64,000 bases of DNA. Source: Maea johnstoni. Lineage: Eukaryota > Annelida > Polychaeta > Spionida > Magelonidae. The stretch covers positions 18,662,921 through 18,726,920 of the forward strand of contig OZ012696.1 of NCBI GenBank assembly GCA_963942565.1. Direction: 5' to 3'. Position 1 is the first letter of the stretch; each line of letters starts with the position of its first letter. A program made the translations under genes and the position numbers. This document shows positions 36,601 to 51,600 of the stretch, piece after piece. The notes beneath the pieces are model-generated. The model was not told the DNA's origin and did no database searches. It saw nothing but the letters and a program-made list of their open reading frames with translations.

Positions 36601-39600
36601 GCCACAATGGTACTTGCAGATTCATATAAGTAACAAACTAAATAATGTAGTCCATGAGATGTTTAGAGGCATGTAGCTAATTATTATATTAATGCCTTAG
36701 TAAGATATATTGTGAATCCTTCTAAGGGTCAGGTGAGTGAACCATGTATTCATTATTCCTAGATTATATAAGTTAAATAATTACCTGATGAACTGATTGT
36801 AGCTGGTGTAGTTACTTCATTGTTGCCATTGTCTGATTTCTCGCATGTGTCCTTGCCTTGGTTATATCTGCATGATCTCTTGCAAATGCATTTCTTCTTA
36901 TGGCATCGTGAATTATCCAAGTTACTGCAATCAGCAGCTGAGTTGCACTCGTCACCAAGTACTGAAGTACAACAAGTTATGATAAGCATTTCAAATTAAA
37001 ATTTGACCACGTTGTCTAAAGCTTCAAATGCTTCTTTTACATTGGATTATATAAAGGATTTTCCTGATCTGTAAAATATATATTACATCTGTTGTGTTTT
37101 CGTCCAGGATAATTAACAAGGCAGTCAGAATATTTTAATTGATCTTACCTTTCTTACACTTCTTGGATCTGGCATGATATCTGTAGCCTGCAGGACAACT
37201 GCATTTGCTGTTGCGACATTGGAAGCTCTTTTTGCAGTCATCATCTTTGCTGCATGCATCTTTGTGATCACCAGGTTGTTTGGTTCCTGGCTTTTCACAT
37301 TTGTCAGTCTTATCATTATAAGTGTAACGCCTCTTGCACATACAGGAATCAGCCAACTTGTCACCATCACTATCTCCACAGTAGGAGTTCTGCAGGTCAG
37401 CACATTCAGTGTCATCCTCACATTCATTGCCAAGAACTGAAATAGAGTTGTATTAACAGTTGAATTGCTGTCAACACTTAGTCAAAGGGTAATTGCAAAC
37501 TGTTTCAATTGGAGAATGTTGTTTATTATTTAAGAATAAATGACACATTATAAATCAATATTTTCTTAAGGATCTCAAGCTATTCATGTTGCTTTATTTT
37601 GTTATAGAGTGGAATTGCTTCACTACATGATTCAACCTACGGTAACTTTATTTGATTGCTCACTTGTACATATTAAATGAAAAACAAATCCTCACCCTTT
37701 TTGCAGGATTTTGACTTAGAGCTGTAGCGGTATCCTCTTGGACATTCGCATTTGTTCTGTCTGCAGTTGAGAGGGCTCTTACAATCCTTTCTAGCAGAGC
37801 AGGGGTCTTTGTAGTCTCCGGGCTTTTCACAGCGATCTGTGTATCTGTTGTAGTCATAGTCTTTCTTGCATATGCATGTGTCAACCTTGTTGTCACCATC
37901 GGTATCTCTACATTCTGAGTTGTCTAGGTCTGCACAGTCAGAATTCTTGTCACAATCATCACTCACAGCTTTATAAGAAAAGAAAAGTATAAGCAAATAT
38001 TAAAGCATTATTCAATAAATGAAATTTGTTTTAAGAAATGAAATATAATCTATTAGATTAATACTCCAGACATATGTGATATATCTTTATAGAAATGTGT
38101 CTGAGAATTGGAAAGCATTACATAAATTAATACATGAAATCCAACTTCTAACATGCCACAAACATTGAAAGAGCCCTCAGGGGGGAAAGTTATGGATAGA
38201 GGTAAATATACAGTGTTGTGACCTTTAGATGGCACCAGTCTGGTTGTTAATTATGTTATTTGGGGAAGATCTATGAGCTGGTATTTATGTATAATTACAG
38301 CAAAAACCTTACATATTGGGGAGAGGTTTTCTGAGCAAAAACAGCATAAATTAGAATAGACCATACCTTTTTTGCATGATTGAGTTCTACTGACATATTT
38401 ATATCCCTTTGGACATAGACATCTACTTCTGCGACAGTCCAATGGGTCCTTGCAGTCTCTCTTGGTTGCACACTGATCTCTGTAATCACCTGGTTTACTG
38501 GATGTTGGAGCTGGTGTGGTTGGTTCATTATTACCATTGTCTGATTTCTCGCATGTATCCTTGCCTTGGTTATATCTGCATGATCTCTTGCAAATGCATT
38601 TCTTCTTATGGCATCGTGAATTATCCAAGTTACTGCAATCAGCAGCTGAGTTGCACTCGTCACCAAGTACTGAAGTACAACAAGTTATGATAAGCATTTC
38701 AAATTAAAATTTGACCACGTTGTCTAAAGCTTCAAATGCTTCTTTTACATTGGATTATATAAAGGATTTTCCTGATCTGTAAAATGATATATATTACATC
38801 TGTTGTGTTATCTTCCAGGATAATTAACAAGGCAGTCAGAATATTTTAATTGATCTTACCTTTCTTACACTTCTTGGATCTGGCATAATATCTGTAGCCT
38901 GCAGGACAACTGCATTTGCTGTTGCGACATTGGAAGCTCTTTTTGCAGTCATCATCTTTGCTGCATGCGTCTTTGTGATCACCAGGTTGTTTGGTTCCTG
39001 GCTTTTCACATTTGTCAGTTTTATCATTATAAGTGTAACGCCTCTTGCACATACAGGAATCAGCCAACTTGTCACCATCACTATCTCCACAGTAGGAGTT
39101 CTGCAGGTCAGCACATTCAGTGTCATCATCACATTCAATGCCAAGAACTGAAATAGAGTTGCATTAACAGTTGAATTGCTGACAACATTTAGTCAAAGGG
39201 TAATTGCAAACTGTTTCAATTGGAGAATGTTGTTTATTATTTAAGAATAAAAGACTCACAGTATAAATCATTATTTTCTTAAGGATCTCAAGCTATTCAT
39301 TTTGCTTTATTTTGTTATAGAGTGGATTTGCTTCACTGCATGATTCAACCTACGGCAACTTTATTTGATTGCTCACTTGTACAGATTAAATGAAAAACAA
39401 ATCCTCACCCTTTTTGCATGATTTTGACTTAGAGCTGTAGCGGTATCCTCTTGGACATTCGCATTTGTTCTGTCTGCAGTTGAGAGGGTTCTTACAATCC
39501 TTTCTAGCAGAGCAGGGGTCTTTGTAGTCTCCGGGCTTTTCACAGCGATCTGTGTACCTGTTATAGTCATAATCTTTCTTGCATATGCATGTGTCAACCT

Positions 39601-42600
39601 TATTGTCACCATCAGTATCTCTACATTCTGAGTTGTCTAGGTCTGCACAGTCAGAATTCTTGTCACAATCATCACTCACAGCTTTATAAGAAAAGAAAAG
39701 TATAAGCAAATATTAAAGAATTATTCAATAAATGAAATTTGTTTTAAGAAATGAAATATAATCTAATAGATTAATACTCCAGACATATGTGATATATCTT
39801 TATAGAAATGTATCTGAGAATTGGAAAGCATTACATTAATTAATACATGAAATCCAACTTCTAACATACCACAAACATTGAAAGAGCCCTCAATGGGGGA
39901 AGTTACGGATAGAGGTAAATATACAGTGTTCTGACCTTTAGATGACACCAGTCTGGTTGTGAATTATGTTATTTGGGGAAGATCTATGAGCTCGTATTTA
40001 TGTATAATTACAGCAAAAACCTTATATATTGGGGAGAGGTTTTCTGAGCAAAAGCAGCATAAATTAGAATAGACCATACCTTTTTTGCATGATTGAGTTC
40101 TACTGACATATTTATATCCCTTTGGACATAGACATCTACTTCTGCGACAGTCCAATGGGTCCTTGCAGTCTCTCTTGGTTGCACACTGATCTCTGTAATC
40201 ACCTGGTTTACTGGATGTTGGAGCTGGTGTGGTTGCTTCGTTATTACCATTGTCTGATTTCTCGCATGTATCCTTGCCTTGGTTATATCTGCATGATCTC
40301 TTGCAAATGCATTTCTTCTTATGGCATCGTGAATTATCCAAGTTACTGCAATCAGCAGCTGAGTTGCACTCGTCACCAAGTACTGAAGTACAAAAAGTTA
40401 TGATAAGCATTTCAAATTAAAATTTGACCACGTTGTCTAAAGCTTGAAATGCTTCTTTTACATTGGATTATATAAAGGATTTTCCTGATCTGTAAAATGA
40501 TATATATTACATCTGTTGTGTTATCTTCCAGGATAATTAACAAGGCAGTCAGAATATTTTAATTGATCTTACCTTTCTTACACTTCTTGGATCTGGCATG
40601 ATATCTGTAGCCTGCAGGACAACTGCATTTGCTGTTGCGACATTGGAAGCTCTTTTTGCAGTCATCATCTTTGCTGCATGCGTCTTTGTGATCACCAGGT
40701 TGTTTGGTTCCTGGCTTTTCACATTTGTCAGTTTTATCATTATAAGTGTAACGCCTCTTGCACATACAGGAATCAGCCAACTTGTCACCATCACTATCTC
40801 CACAGTAGGAGTTCTGCAGGTCAGCACATTCAGTGTCATCATCACATTCATTGCCAAGAACTGAAATAGAGTTGCATTAACAGTTGAATTGCTGACAACA
40901 TTTAGTCAAAGGGTAATTGCAAACTGTTTCAATTGGAGAATGTTGTTTATTATTTAAGAATAAAAGACTCACAGTATAAATCATTATTTTCTTAAGGATC
41001 TCAAGCTATTCATTTTGCTTTATTTTGTTATAGAGTGGATTTGCTTCACTGCATGATTCAACCTACGGCAACTTTATTTGATTGCTCACTTGTACAGATT
41101 AAATGAAAAACAAATCCTCACCCTTTTTGCATGATTTTGACTTAGAGCTGTAGCGGTATCCTCTTGGACATTCGCATTTGTTCTGTCTGCAGTTGAGAGG
41201 GCTCTTACAATCCTTTCTAGCAGAGCAGGGGTCTTTGTAGTCTCCGGGCTTTTCACAGCGATCTGTGTACCTGTTATAGTCATAATCTTTCTTGCATATG
41301 CATGTGTCAACCTTATTGTCACCATCAGTATCTCTACATTCTGAGTTGTCTAGGTCTGCACAGTCAGAATTCTTGTCACAATCATCACTCACAGCTTTAT
41401 AAGAAAAGAAAAGTATAAGCAAATATTAAAGCATTATTCAATAAATGAAATTTGTTTTAAGTAATGAAATTTAATCTAATAGATTAATACTCCAGACATA
41501 TGTGATATATCTTTATAGAAATGTATCTGAGAATTGGAAAGCATTACATTAATTAATACATGAAATCCAACTTCTAACATACCACAAACATTGAAAGAGC
41601 CCTCAATGGGGGAAGTTACGGATAGAGGTAAATATTATTAGTTATCAACTGTTTTGGAGTATGATACAACTTACATCTCGCAATCAGAGGGCTGTATCAC
41701 CCGAGGCGCAGCCGAGGGTGATACAGCCCTCTGATTGCGAGATTTAAGTTGTATCATACTCCAAAACAGTTGATAACGAATTTATCTCATGATTGCCCCT
41801 TGACATCTGCATAGGTAATAAGAATGAACATACATACATAAATACAATTTGGTTCTAGTAGCAGAGCATTGTCTGCTACTGGGGCAGCCATCCTGCAATG
41901 TTTGGTAGAATCGGTGATTGCATCATGCACTTAGGGGGTAGGGAGAATTGGGAATTGCATCATGGGCATAATCATTTGATGCAATGCTCAACTCTCCCTA
42001 ACCTAAAAAGCAGCTGGTTAGTATAAGAATACTGGGAGGTTAATACAGGATTCTGAGAGGTTAATACAGCCTCGTATTACCCTCCAATTGACCAATCAAA
42101 AGCCTAGAATTTTGCCAATCATGAGATAAACAGTGTTCTGACCTTTAGATGACACCAGTCTGGTTGTGAATTATGTTATTTGGGGAAGATCTATGAGCTC
42201 GTATTTATGTATAATTACAGCAAAAACCTTATATATTGGGGAGAGGTTTTCTGAGCAAAAACAGCATAAATTAGAATAGACCATACCTTTTTTGCATGAT
42301 TGAGTTCTACTGACATATTTATATCCCTTTGGACATAGACATCTACTTCTGCGACAGTCCAATGGGTCCTTGCAGTCTCTCTTGGTTGCACACTGATCTC
42401 TGTAATCACCTGGTTTACTGGATGTTGGAGCTGGTGTGGTTGCTTCGTTATTACCATTGTCTGATTTCTCGCATGTATCATTGCCTTGGTTATATCTGCA
42501 TGATCTCTTGCAAATGCATTTCTTCTTATGGCATCGTGAATTATCCAAGTTACTGCAATCAGCAGCTGAGTTGCACTCGTCACCAAGTACTGAAGTACAA

Positions 42601-45600
42601 AAAGTTATGATAAGCATTTCAAATTAAAATTTGACCACGTTGTCTAAAGCTTCAAATGCTTCTTTTACATTGGATTATATAAAGGATTTTCCTGATCTGT
42701 AAAATGATATATATTACATCTGTTGTGTTTTCTTCCAGGATAATTAACAAGGCAGTCAGAATATTTTAATTGATCTTACCTTTCTTACACTTCTTGGATC
42801 TGGCATGATATCTGTAGCCTGCAGGACAACTGCATTTGCTGTTGCGACATTGGAAGCTCTTTTTGCAGTCATCATCTTTGCTGCATGCGTCTTTGTGATC
42901 ACCAGGTTGTTTGGTTCCTGGCTTTTCACATTTGTCAGTCTTATCATTATAAGTGTAACGCCTCTTGCACATACAGGAATCAGCCAACTTGTCACCATCA
43001 CTATCTCCACAGTAGGAGTTCTGCAGGTCAGCACATTCAGTGTCATCATCACATTCATTGCCAAGAACTGAAATCGAGTTGCATTAACAGTTGAATTGCT
43101 GTCAACATTTAGTCAAAGGGTAATTGCAAACTGTTTCAATTGGAGAATGTTGTTTATGATTTAAGAAAAAAGACACATTATAAATCAATATTTTCTTAAG
43201 GATCTCAAGCTATTCATGTTGCTTTATTTTGTTATAGAGTGGAATTGCTTCACTACATGATTCAACCTACGGTAACTTTATTTGATTGCTCACTTGTACA
43301 GATTAAATGAAAAACAAATCCTCACCCTTTTTGCATGATTTTGACTTAGAGCTGTAGCGGTATCCTCTTGGACATTCGCATTTGTTCTGTCTGCAGTTGA
43401 GAGGGCTCTTACAATCCTTTCTAGCAGAGCAGGGGTCTTTGTAGTCTCCGGGCTTTTCACAGCGATCTGTGTATCTGTTGTAGTCATAGTCTTTCTTGCA
43501 TATGCATGTGTCAACCTTGTTGTCACCATCGGTATCTCTACATTCTGAGTTGTCTAGGTCTGCACAGTCAGAATTCTTGTCACAATCATCACTCACAGCT
43601 TTATAAGAAAAGAAAAGTATAAGCAAATATTAAAGCATTATTCAATAAATGAAATTTGTTTTAAGAAATGAAATATAATCTAATAGATTAATACTCCAGA
43701 CATATGTGATATATCTTTATAGAAATGTATCTGAGAATTGGAAAGCATTACATTAATTAATACATGAAATCCAACTTCTAACATGCCACGAACATTGAAA
43801 GAGCCCTCAATGGGGAAAGTTATGGATAGAGGTGAATATACAGTGTTCTGACCTTTAGATGGCACCAGTCTGGTTGTGAATTATGTTATTTGGGGAAGAT
43901 CTATGAGCTGGTATTTATGTATAATTACAGCAAAAACCGTACATATTGGGGAGAGGTTTTCTGAGCATAAACAGCATAAATTAGAATAGACCATACCTTT
44001 TTTGCATGATTTAGTTCTACTGACATATTTATATCCCTTTGGACATAGACATCTACTTTTGCGGCAGTCCAATGGGTTCTTGCAGTCACTCTTGATTGTA
44101 CACTGATCTCTGTAATCACCTGGTTTAATGGATGTTGGAGCTGGTGTAGTTGCTTCATTATTGCCATTGTCTGATTTCTCGCATGTGTCCTTGCCTTGGT
44201 TATATCTGAATGATCTCTTGCAAATGCATTTCTTCTTATGGCATCGTGAATTATCCAAGTTACTGCAATCAGCAGCTGAGTCGCACTCGTCACCAAGTAC
44301 TGAAGTACAAAAAGTTATAGTTAGCATTTCAAATAAAAATTTGACAACGTTGTCTAATTCTTCAATTACTTATTTTACATTGCCATCATGAAAGGATTTT
44401 AATGATCTGTAAAATAATATCATATATTACAGCTGTTGTGTTATCTTTCAGGGTAATTAACAAGGGAGTCAGAATATTTGAATTGATCTTACCTTTCTTA
44501 CACTTCTTGGATCTGGCATGATATCTGTAGCCTGCAGGACAACTGCATTTGCTGTTGCGACATTGGAAGCTCTTTTTGCAGTCATCATCTTTGCTGCATG
44601 CATCTTTGTGATCACCAGGTTGTTTGGTTCCTGGCTTTTCACATTTGTCAGTTTTATCATTATAAGTGTAGCGCCTCTTGCACATACAGGAATCAGCCAG
44701 CTTGTCACCATCACTATCTCCACAGTAGGAGTTCTGCAGGTCAGCACATTCAGTGTCATCATCACATTCATTGCCAAGAACTGAAATGGAGTTGCATTAA
44801 CAGTTGAATTATATGTTGCTGACAATATTTAGTTAAAGGGGATTTGCAAACTGTTTTAATTGGAGAATGTTGTTTATGATTTAAGGATAAAAAACTCAGT
44901 ATAAATCAATATTTCCTTAAGGATCTCAAGCTGTTTAGGTTATTTTATCTTGTTATAGAGTGGAATTGCTTCATTCCACAATTCAATCTACGGTAACTTC
45001 ATCAAATTGCTCACTGGTACAGATTTAATGAAAAACAAATCCTCACCCTTTTTGCATGATTTTGCCTTAGAGCTGTAGCGGTATCCTCTTGGACATTCAC
45101 ATTTGTTCTGTCTGCAGTTGAGAGGACTCTTACAATCCTTTTTAGCAGAGCAGGGGTCTTTGTAGTCTCCAGGCTTTTCACAGCGATCTGTGTATCTGTT
45201 GTAGTCATAGTCCTTCTTGCATATGCATGTGTCAACCTTGTTGTCACCATCAGTATCTCCACATTCTGAGTTGTCTAGGTCTGCACAGTCAGAGCTCTTG
45301 TCACATTCGTCACTCACAGCTTTATACGAAAAAAAGTGTAAGCAAATATTAAAGCAATATTCAATAAGTGAAATTTGTTTTAGGAATAAAATTATAAGCT
45401 AATAGATTAATACTCCTTGCATATGTGATATATATCGTTATAGAAATGTGTCTGAAAATTGGAATGCATTTCATTAATTAATACATGAAATCCAACTTCT
45501 AACATGCCAAGGACATTTGAGAGCCCTCTATCAGGGAGGTTATGGATTAAGATAAATATACAGTGTTCTGACATTTAGATGACACCAGTCTGTTTGTGAA

Positions 45601-48600
45601 TTATGATATTTGGGAAAGATCTATTAGCTGGTATTTATGTATATTTGCAGCAAAAGCCTTATATATTGGGGAGAGGTTTTCTGAGCAAAAATAGCATAAA
45701 TTAGAATATACCATACCTTTTTTGCATGATTTAGTTCTACTGACATATTTATATCCCTTTGGACATAGACATCTACTTCTGCGGCAGTCCAATGGGTTCT
45801 TGCAGTCACTCTTGATTGTACACTGATCTCTGTAATCACCTGGTTTGCTGGATGTTGGAGCTGGTGTAGTTGCTTCATTATTGCCATTGTCTGATTTCTC
45901 ACATGTGTCCTTGCCTTGGTTATATCTGAATGATCTCTTGCAAATGCATTGCTTCTTATGGCATCGTGAATTAGCCAAGTCACTGCAGTCAGCAGCCGAG
46001 TCGCACTCGTCACCAAGTACTGAAGTACAAAAAGTTATGATAAGCATCTAATATCAAAATTTGATAAAGTTGTCTAAAGCTTTAATTGCTTCTTTCACAT
46101 TGGTGTTTAAACACTTTTTATTTGATCTGTAAAATAATGTAATAACATACAGCTGTTGTGTTATCTTTCAGGATAATTAATTAGGTAGTCAGAATATTGG
46201 AATTGACCCTACCTTTCTTGCAATTCTTGGATTTGGCATGATATCTGTAGCCTGCAGGACAGCTACATTTGCTGTTGCGACACTGGAACCTCTCTTTGCA
46301 GTCATCATCTTTGCTGCATGAGTCTTTGTGATCACCAGGTTGTTTGGTTCCTGGCTTTTCACATCTGTCAGTTTTATCATTATAAGTGTAACGCCTCTTG
46401 CACATACAGGAATCAGCCAGCTTGTCACCGTCACTATCTCCACAGTAGGAGTTCTGCAGGTCAGCACATTCAGTGTCATCATCACATTCATTGCCAAGAA
46501 CTGAAATGGAGTTGCATTAACAGTTGAATTATATGTTGCTGACAATATATAGTCAAAGGGGATTTGCAAACTGTTTTAATTGGAGAATGTTGTTTATGAT
46601 TTAAGGATAAAAAGCTCTCAGTATAAATCATCATTTCCTTAAGGATCTCAAGCTGTTTAGGTTGTTTTATCTTGTTATAGAGTGGAATTGCTTCATTCCA
46701 CAATTCAATCTTTGGTAACTTCATCAAATTGCTCACTGGTACAGATTTAATGAAAAACAAATCCTCACCCTTTTTGCATGATTTTGCCTTAGAGCTGTAG
46801 CGGTATCCTCTTGGACATTCGCATTTGTTCTGCCTGCAGTTGAGAGGACTCTTACAATCCTTTTTAGCAGAGCAGGGGTCTTTGTAGTCTCCGGGCTTTT
46901 CACAGCGATCTGTGTATCTGTTGTAGTCATAGTCCTTCTTGCATATGCATGTGTCAACCTTGTTGTCACCATCAGTATCTCCACATTCTGAGTTGTCTAG
47001 GTCTGCACAGTCAGAGCTCTTGTCACATTCGTCACTCACAGCTTTATACGAAAAAAAGTGTAAGCAAATATTAAAGCATTATTCAATAAGTGAAATTTGT
47101 TTTAGGAATAAAATTATAATCTAATAGATTAATACTCCTTGCATATGTGATATATATCGTTATAGAAATGTGTCTGAAAATTGGAATGCATTTCATTAAT
47201 TAATACATGAAATCCAACTTCTAACATGCCAAGGACATTTGAGAGCCCTCTATCAGGGAGGTTATGGATAAAGATAAATATACAGTGTTCTGACATTTAG
47301 ATGACACCAGTCTGGTTGTGAATTATGATATTTGGGAAAGATCTATTAGCTGGTATTTATGTATATTTGCAGCAAAAGCCTTATATATTGGGGAGAGGTT
47401 TTCTGAGCAAAAATTGCATGAATTAGAATATACCATACCTTTTTTGCATGATTTAGTTCTACTGACATATTTATATCCCTTTGGACATAGACATCTACTT
47501 CTGCGGCAGTCCAATGGGTTCTTGCAGTCACTCTTGATTGTACACTGATCTCTGTAATCACCTGGTTTGCTGGATGTTGGAGCTGGTGTAGTTGCTTCAT
47601 TATTGCCATTGTCTGATTTCTCACATGTGTCCTTGCCTTGGTTATATCTGAATGATCTCTTGCAAATGCATTGCTTCTTATGGCATCGTGAATTAGCCAA
47701 GTCACTGCAGTCAGCAGCTGAGTTGCACTCGTCACCAAGTACTGAAGTACAAAAAGTTATGATAAGCATTTAATATCAAAATTTGATAAAGCTGTCTGAA
47801 GCTTTAATTGCTTCTTTCACATTGGTGTTTAAATACTTTTTATTTGATCTGTAAAATAATGTAATAACATACAGCTGTTGTGTTATCTTTCAGGATAATT
47901 AATTAGGTAGTCAAAATATTGGAATTGACCCTACCTTTCTTGCAATTCTTGGATTTGGCATGATATCTGTAGCCTGCAGGACAGCTACATTTGCTGTTGC
48001 GACACTGGAACCTCTCTTTGCAGTCATCATCTTTGCTGCATGCATCTTTGTGATCACCAGGTTGTTTGGTTCCTGGCTTTTCACATTTGTCAGTTTTATC
48101 ATTATAAGTGTAACGCCTCTTGCACATACAGGAATCAGCCAACTTGTCACCATCACTATCTCCACAGTAGGAGTTCTGCAGGTCAGCACATTCAGTGTCA
48201 TCATCACATTCATTGCCAAGAACTGAAATGGAGTTGCATTAACAGTTGAATTATATGTTGCTGACAATATTTATTCAAAGGGTACTTGCAAACTGTTTTA
48301 ATTGGAGGATCTTTTTTATGATTGAAGAACAAAAAAACTCACAGTATAAATCAATATTTCCTTAAGGATCTCAAGCTGTTCATGTTGCTTTATCTTGTTA
48401 TAGAGTAGAATTGCTTCATTACATATTTGAACCTACGGTAACTTCATCAAATTGCTCACTTGTACAGATTTAATGAAAAACGAATCCTCACCCTTTTTGC
48501 ATGATTTTGACTTAGAGCTGTAGCGGTATCCTCTTGGACATTCGCATTTGTTCTGTCTGCAGTTGAGAGGGCTCTTACAATCCTTTCTAGCAGAGCAGGG

Positions 48601-51600
48601 GTCTTTGTAGTCTCCGGGCTTTTCACAGCGATCTGTGTACCTGTTATAGTCATAATCTTTCTTGCATATGCATGTGTCAACCTTGTTGTCACCATCGGTA
48701 TCTCCACATTCTGAGTTGTCTAGGTCTGCACAGTCAGAGTTCTTGTCACATTCGTCACTCACAGCTTCATAAGAAAAAGTAGAAGCGAATATTAATGCAT
48801 AATGCAATAAATGATATTTGATTTATGATAATATGAAACCATTAAGACTTGGGTAATACTCCTTGCATATGTGATATCTGACAATTGGAATGCATAAGAT
48901 TAATCAATACATGACATTTATATTGCCAAGAGCATCTTTGAGCCTTTCTTTTTATGCAAGTTATGTATGAATGTAAATATACAGTGTTCTGACAGTTAGA
49001 TAACACCTGTGTACTTGTAAATTAAGTTATTTGGGAAAGATCTATAACCTGTTTTTTATGTATATTTGAAAAAAAAACTTATATATTAGGGAGAGTTTTT
49101 TTTAGCAAAAACAGAAATGGGAATACACCATACCTTTTTTGCATGATTTAGTTCTACTGACATATCTATATCCCTTTGGACATAGACATCTACTTCTGCG
49201 GCAGTCCAATGGGTTCTTGCAGTCACGCTTGATTGTACACTGATCTCTGTAATCACCTGGTTTACTGGATGTTGGAGCTGGTGTAGTTGCTTCATTATTA
49301 CCATTGTCTGATTTCTCACATGTGCCCTTGCCTTGGTTATATCTGAATGATCTCTTGCAAATGCATTTCTTCTTATGGCATCGTGAATTATCCAAGTCAC
49401 TGCAATCAGCAGCTGAGTTGCACTCGTCACCAAGTACTGAAGTACAAAAAGTTATGATTAGCATTTAAAATAGAAATTTGACAAAGTTGTCTAGAGCTTT
49501 AACTGCTTCGTTTATGTTGGTGTCTAAAAACTATTTCCCTTATCAGTAAAATAACTTCATATAATACATCTGTTGTGTTATTGTTCAGGATAATTAACTA
49601 GGGAGTCAAAATATTGGAATTGACCTTACCTTTCTTACACTTCTTGGAACTGACTTGATATCTGTAGCCTGCAGGACAACTACATTTGCTGTTGCGACAT
49701 TGGAAGCTCTTTTTGCAGTCATCATCTTTGGTGCATGCATCTTTGTGATCACCAGGTTGTTTGGTTCCTGGCTTTTCACATCTGTCAGTTTTATCATTAT
49801 AAGTGTAACGCCTCTTGCAAATACAGGAATCCGCCAGCTTGTCACCATCACTATCTCCACAGTAGGAGTTCTGTAGGTCCGCACATTCAGTGTCATCATC
49901 ACATTCATTGCCAAGAACTGAAATGAAGTTGCATGAATAATTGCATTATATATTGCTGACATTATTTTGTCAAAGGGTATTTCCAAACTAATTAAATTGG
50001 AAAGTGTTTTTTATGAATTTACAAAACTCCTCAGTTATAAATCTATATTTTCTGAATGGTGTCAAGCTCTTCATTTTGCTTTATCTTGTCATATAGGGAA
50101 ACTGTCCTACTACATAATTCAACCTAACTTCATCAATTTTCTCACTTTCACAGATTTAATAATAAACCCATCCTCACCCTTTTTGCATGATTTTGTCTTA
50201 GAGCTGTAGCGGTATCCTCTAGGACATTCACATTTGTTCTGTCTGCAGTTGAGAGGGCTCTTACAATCCTTTCTAGAAGAGCAGGGGTCTTTGTTGTCTC
50301 CGGGCTTTTCACAGCGATCTGTGTACCTGTTATAGTCATAGTCTTTCTTGCATATGCATGTGTCAACCTTGTTGTCACCGTCGGTATCTCCACATTCCGA
50401 GTTGTCTAGGTCTGCACAGTCAGAGTTCTTGTCACATTCATCACTCACAGCTTCATAATAAAAAGTAAAAGTGAATATTAATGCATAATGCAATAAATGA
50501 TATTTGATTTATGAAAATATGAAACCATTAAGACTTGGGTAATACTCCTTGCATATGTGATATCTGACAATTGGAATGCATAAGATTGATCAATACATGA
50601 CATTTATTTTTCCAAGAGGATCTAAAAGACTTTCTTTTTATGCAAGTTATGTATGAATGTAAATATACAGTGTTCTGACATTTAGATAACACTTTTGTAG
50701 TTGTAAAATATGTTATTGGGGAAAGATCTATAACCTGTTTTTTATGTAAAATTGAAAAAAACCCATATATATGGGAGAATTTTTTGAGCAAAAACAGATT
50801 TGGGAATACACCATACCTTTTTTGCATGATTGAGTTCTACGGACATATCTATATCCCTCTGGACATAGACATCTACTTCTGCGGCAGTCCAATGGGTCCT
50901 TGCAGTCACGCTTGATTGTACACTGATCTCTGTAATCACCTGGTTTACTGGATGTTGGAGCTGGTGTAGTTGCTTCATTGTTGCCATTGTCTGATTTCTC
51001 GCATGTGTCCTTGCCTTGGTTATATCTGAATGATCTCTTGCAAATGCATTTCTTCTTATGGCATCGGGAATTGTCCAAGTCACTGCAATCAGCAGCTGAG
51101 TTGCACTCATCACCAAGCACTGAAATACAAAAGGTTATGATAAGCATTTAATATTAAAATTTGATAAAGTTGTCCAATGCTTCAATTGCTTCTTTAACAT
51201 TGGTGTCTCTAAACTATTTTCCTGATCCTTAAAATAATATCAAATTAAAACAGCTGTTATCTTTTAAGTTAATTACAAAAGGGTCAGATTGTTGAAAGTG
51301 ACCTTACCTTTCTTACACTTCTTGGATCTGGCATGATATCTGTAGCCTGCAGGACAACTGCATTTGCTGTTGCGACATTGGAATCTCTTTTGGCAGTCTT
51401 CATCCTTACTGCATGCGTCACTGTGATCACCAGGTTGTTTAGCTCCTGGCTTTTCACACCTATCAGTTTTATTATTATAAGTATAACGCCTCTTGCACAT
51501 ACAGGAATCAGCCAGCTTGTCACCATCACTATCTCCACAGTAGGAGTTCTGTAGGTCAGCACATTCAGAGTCATCATCACATTCATCACCAAGAACTGAA

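Noticed and set aside
37125-49986. Recurrent open frames on both strands over the Y, Z and X exons
   Set aside because: They are shadow frames of the repeated exons. Only the cysteine-rich minus-strand frame has splice sites and phase continuity.
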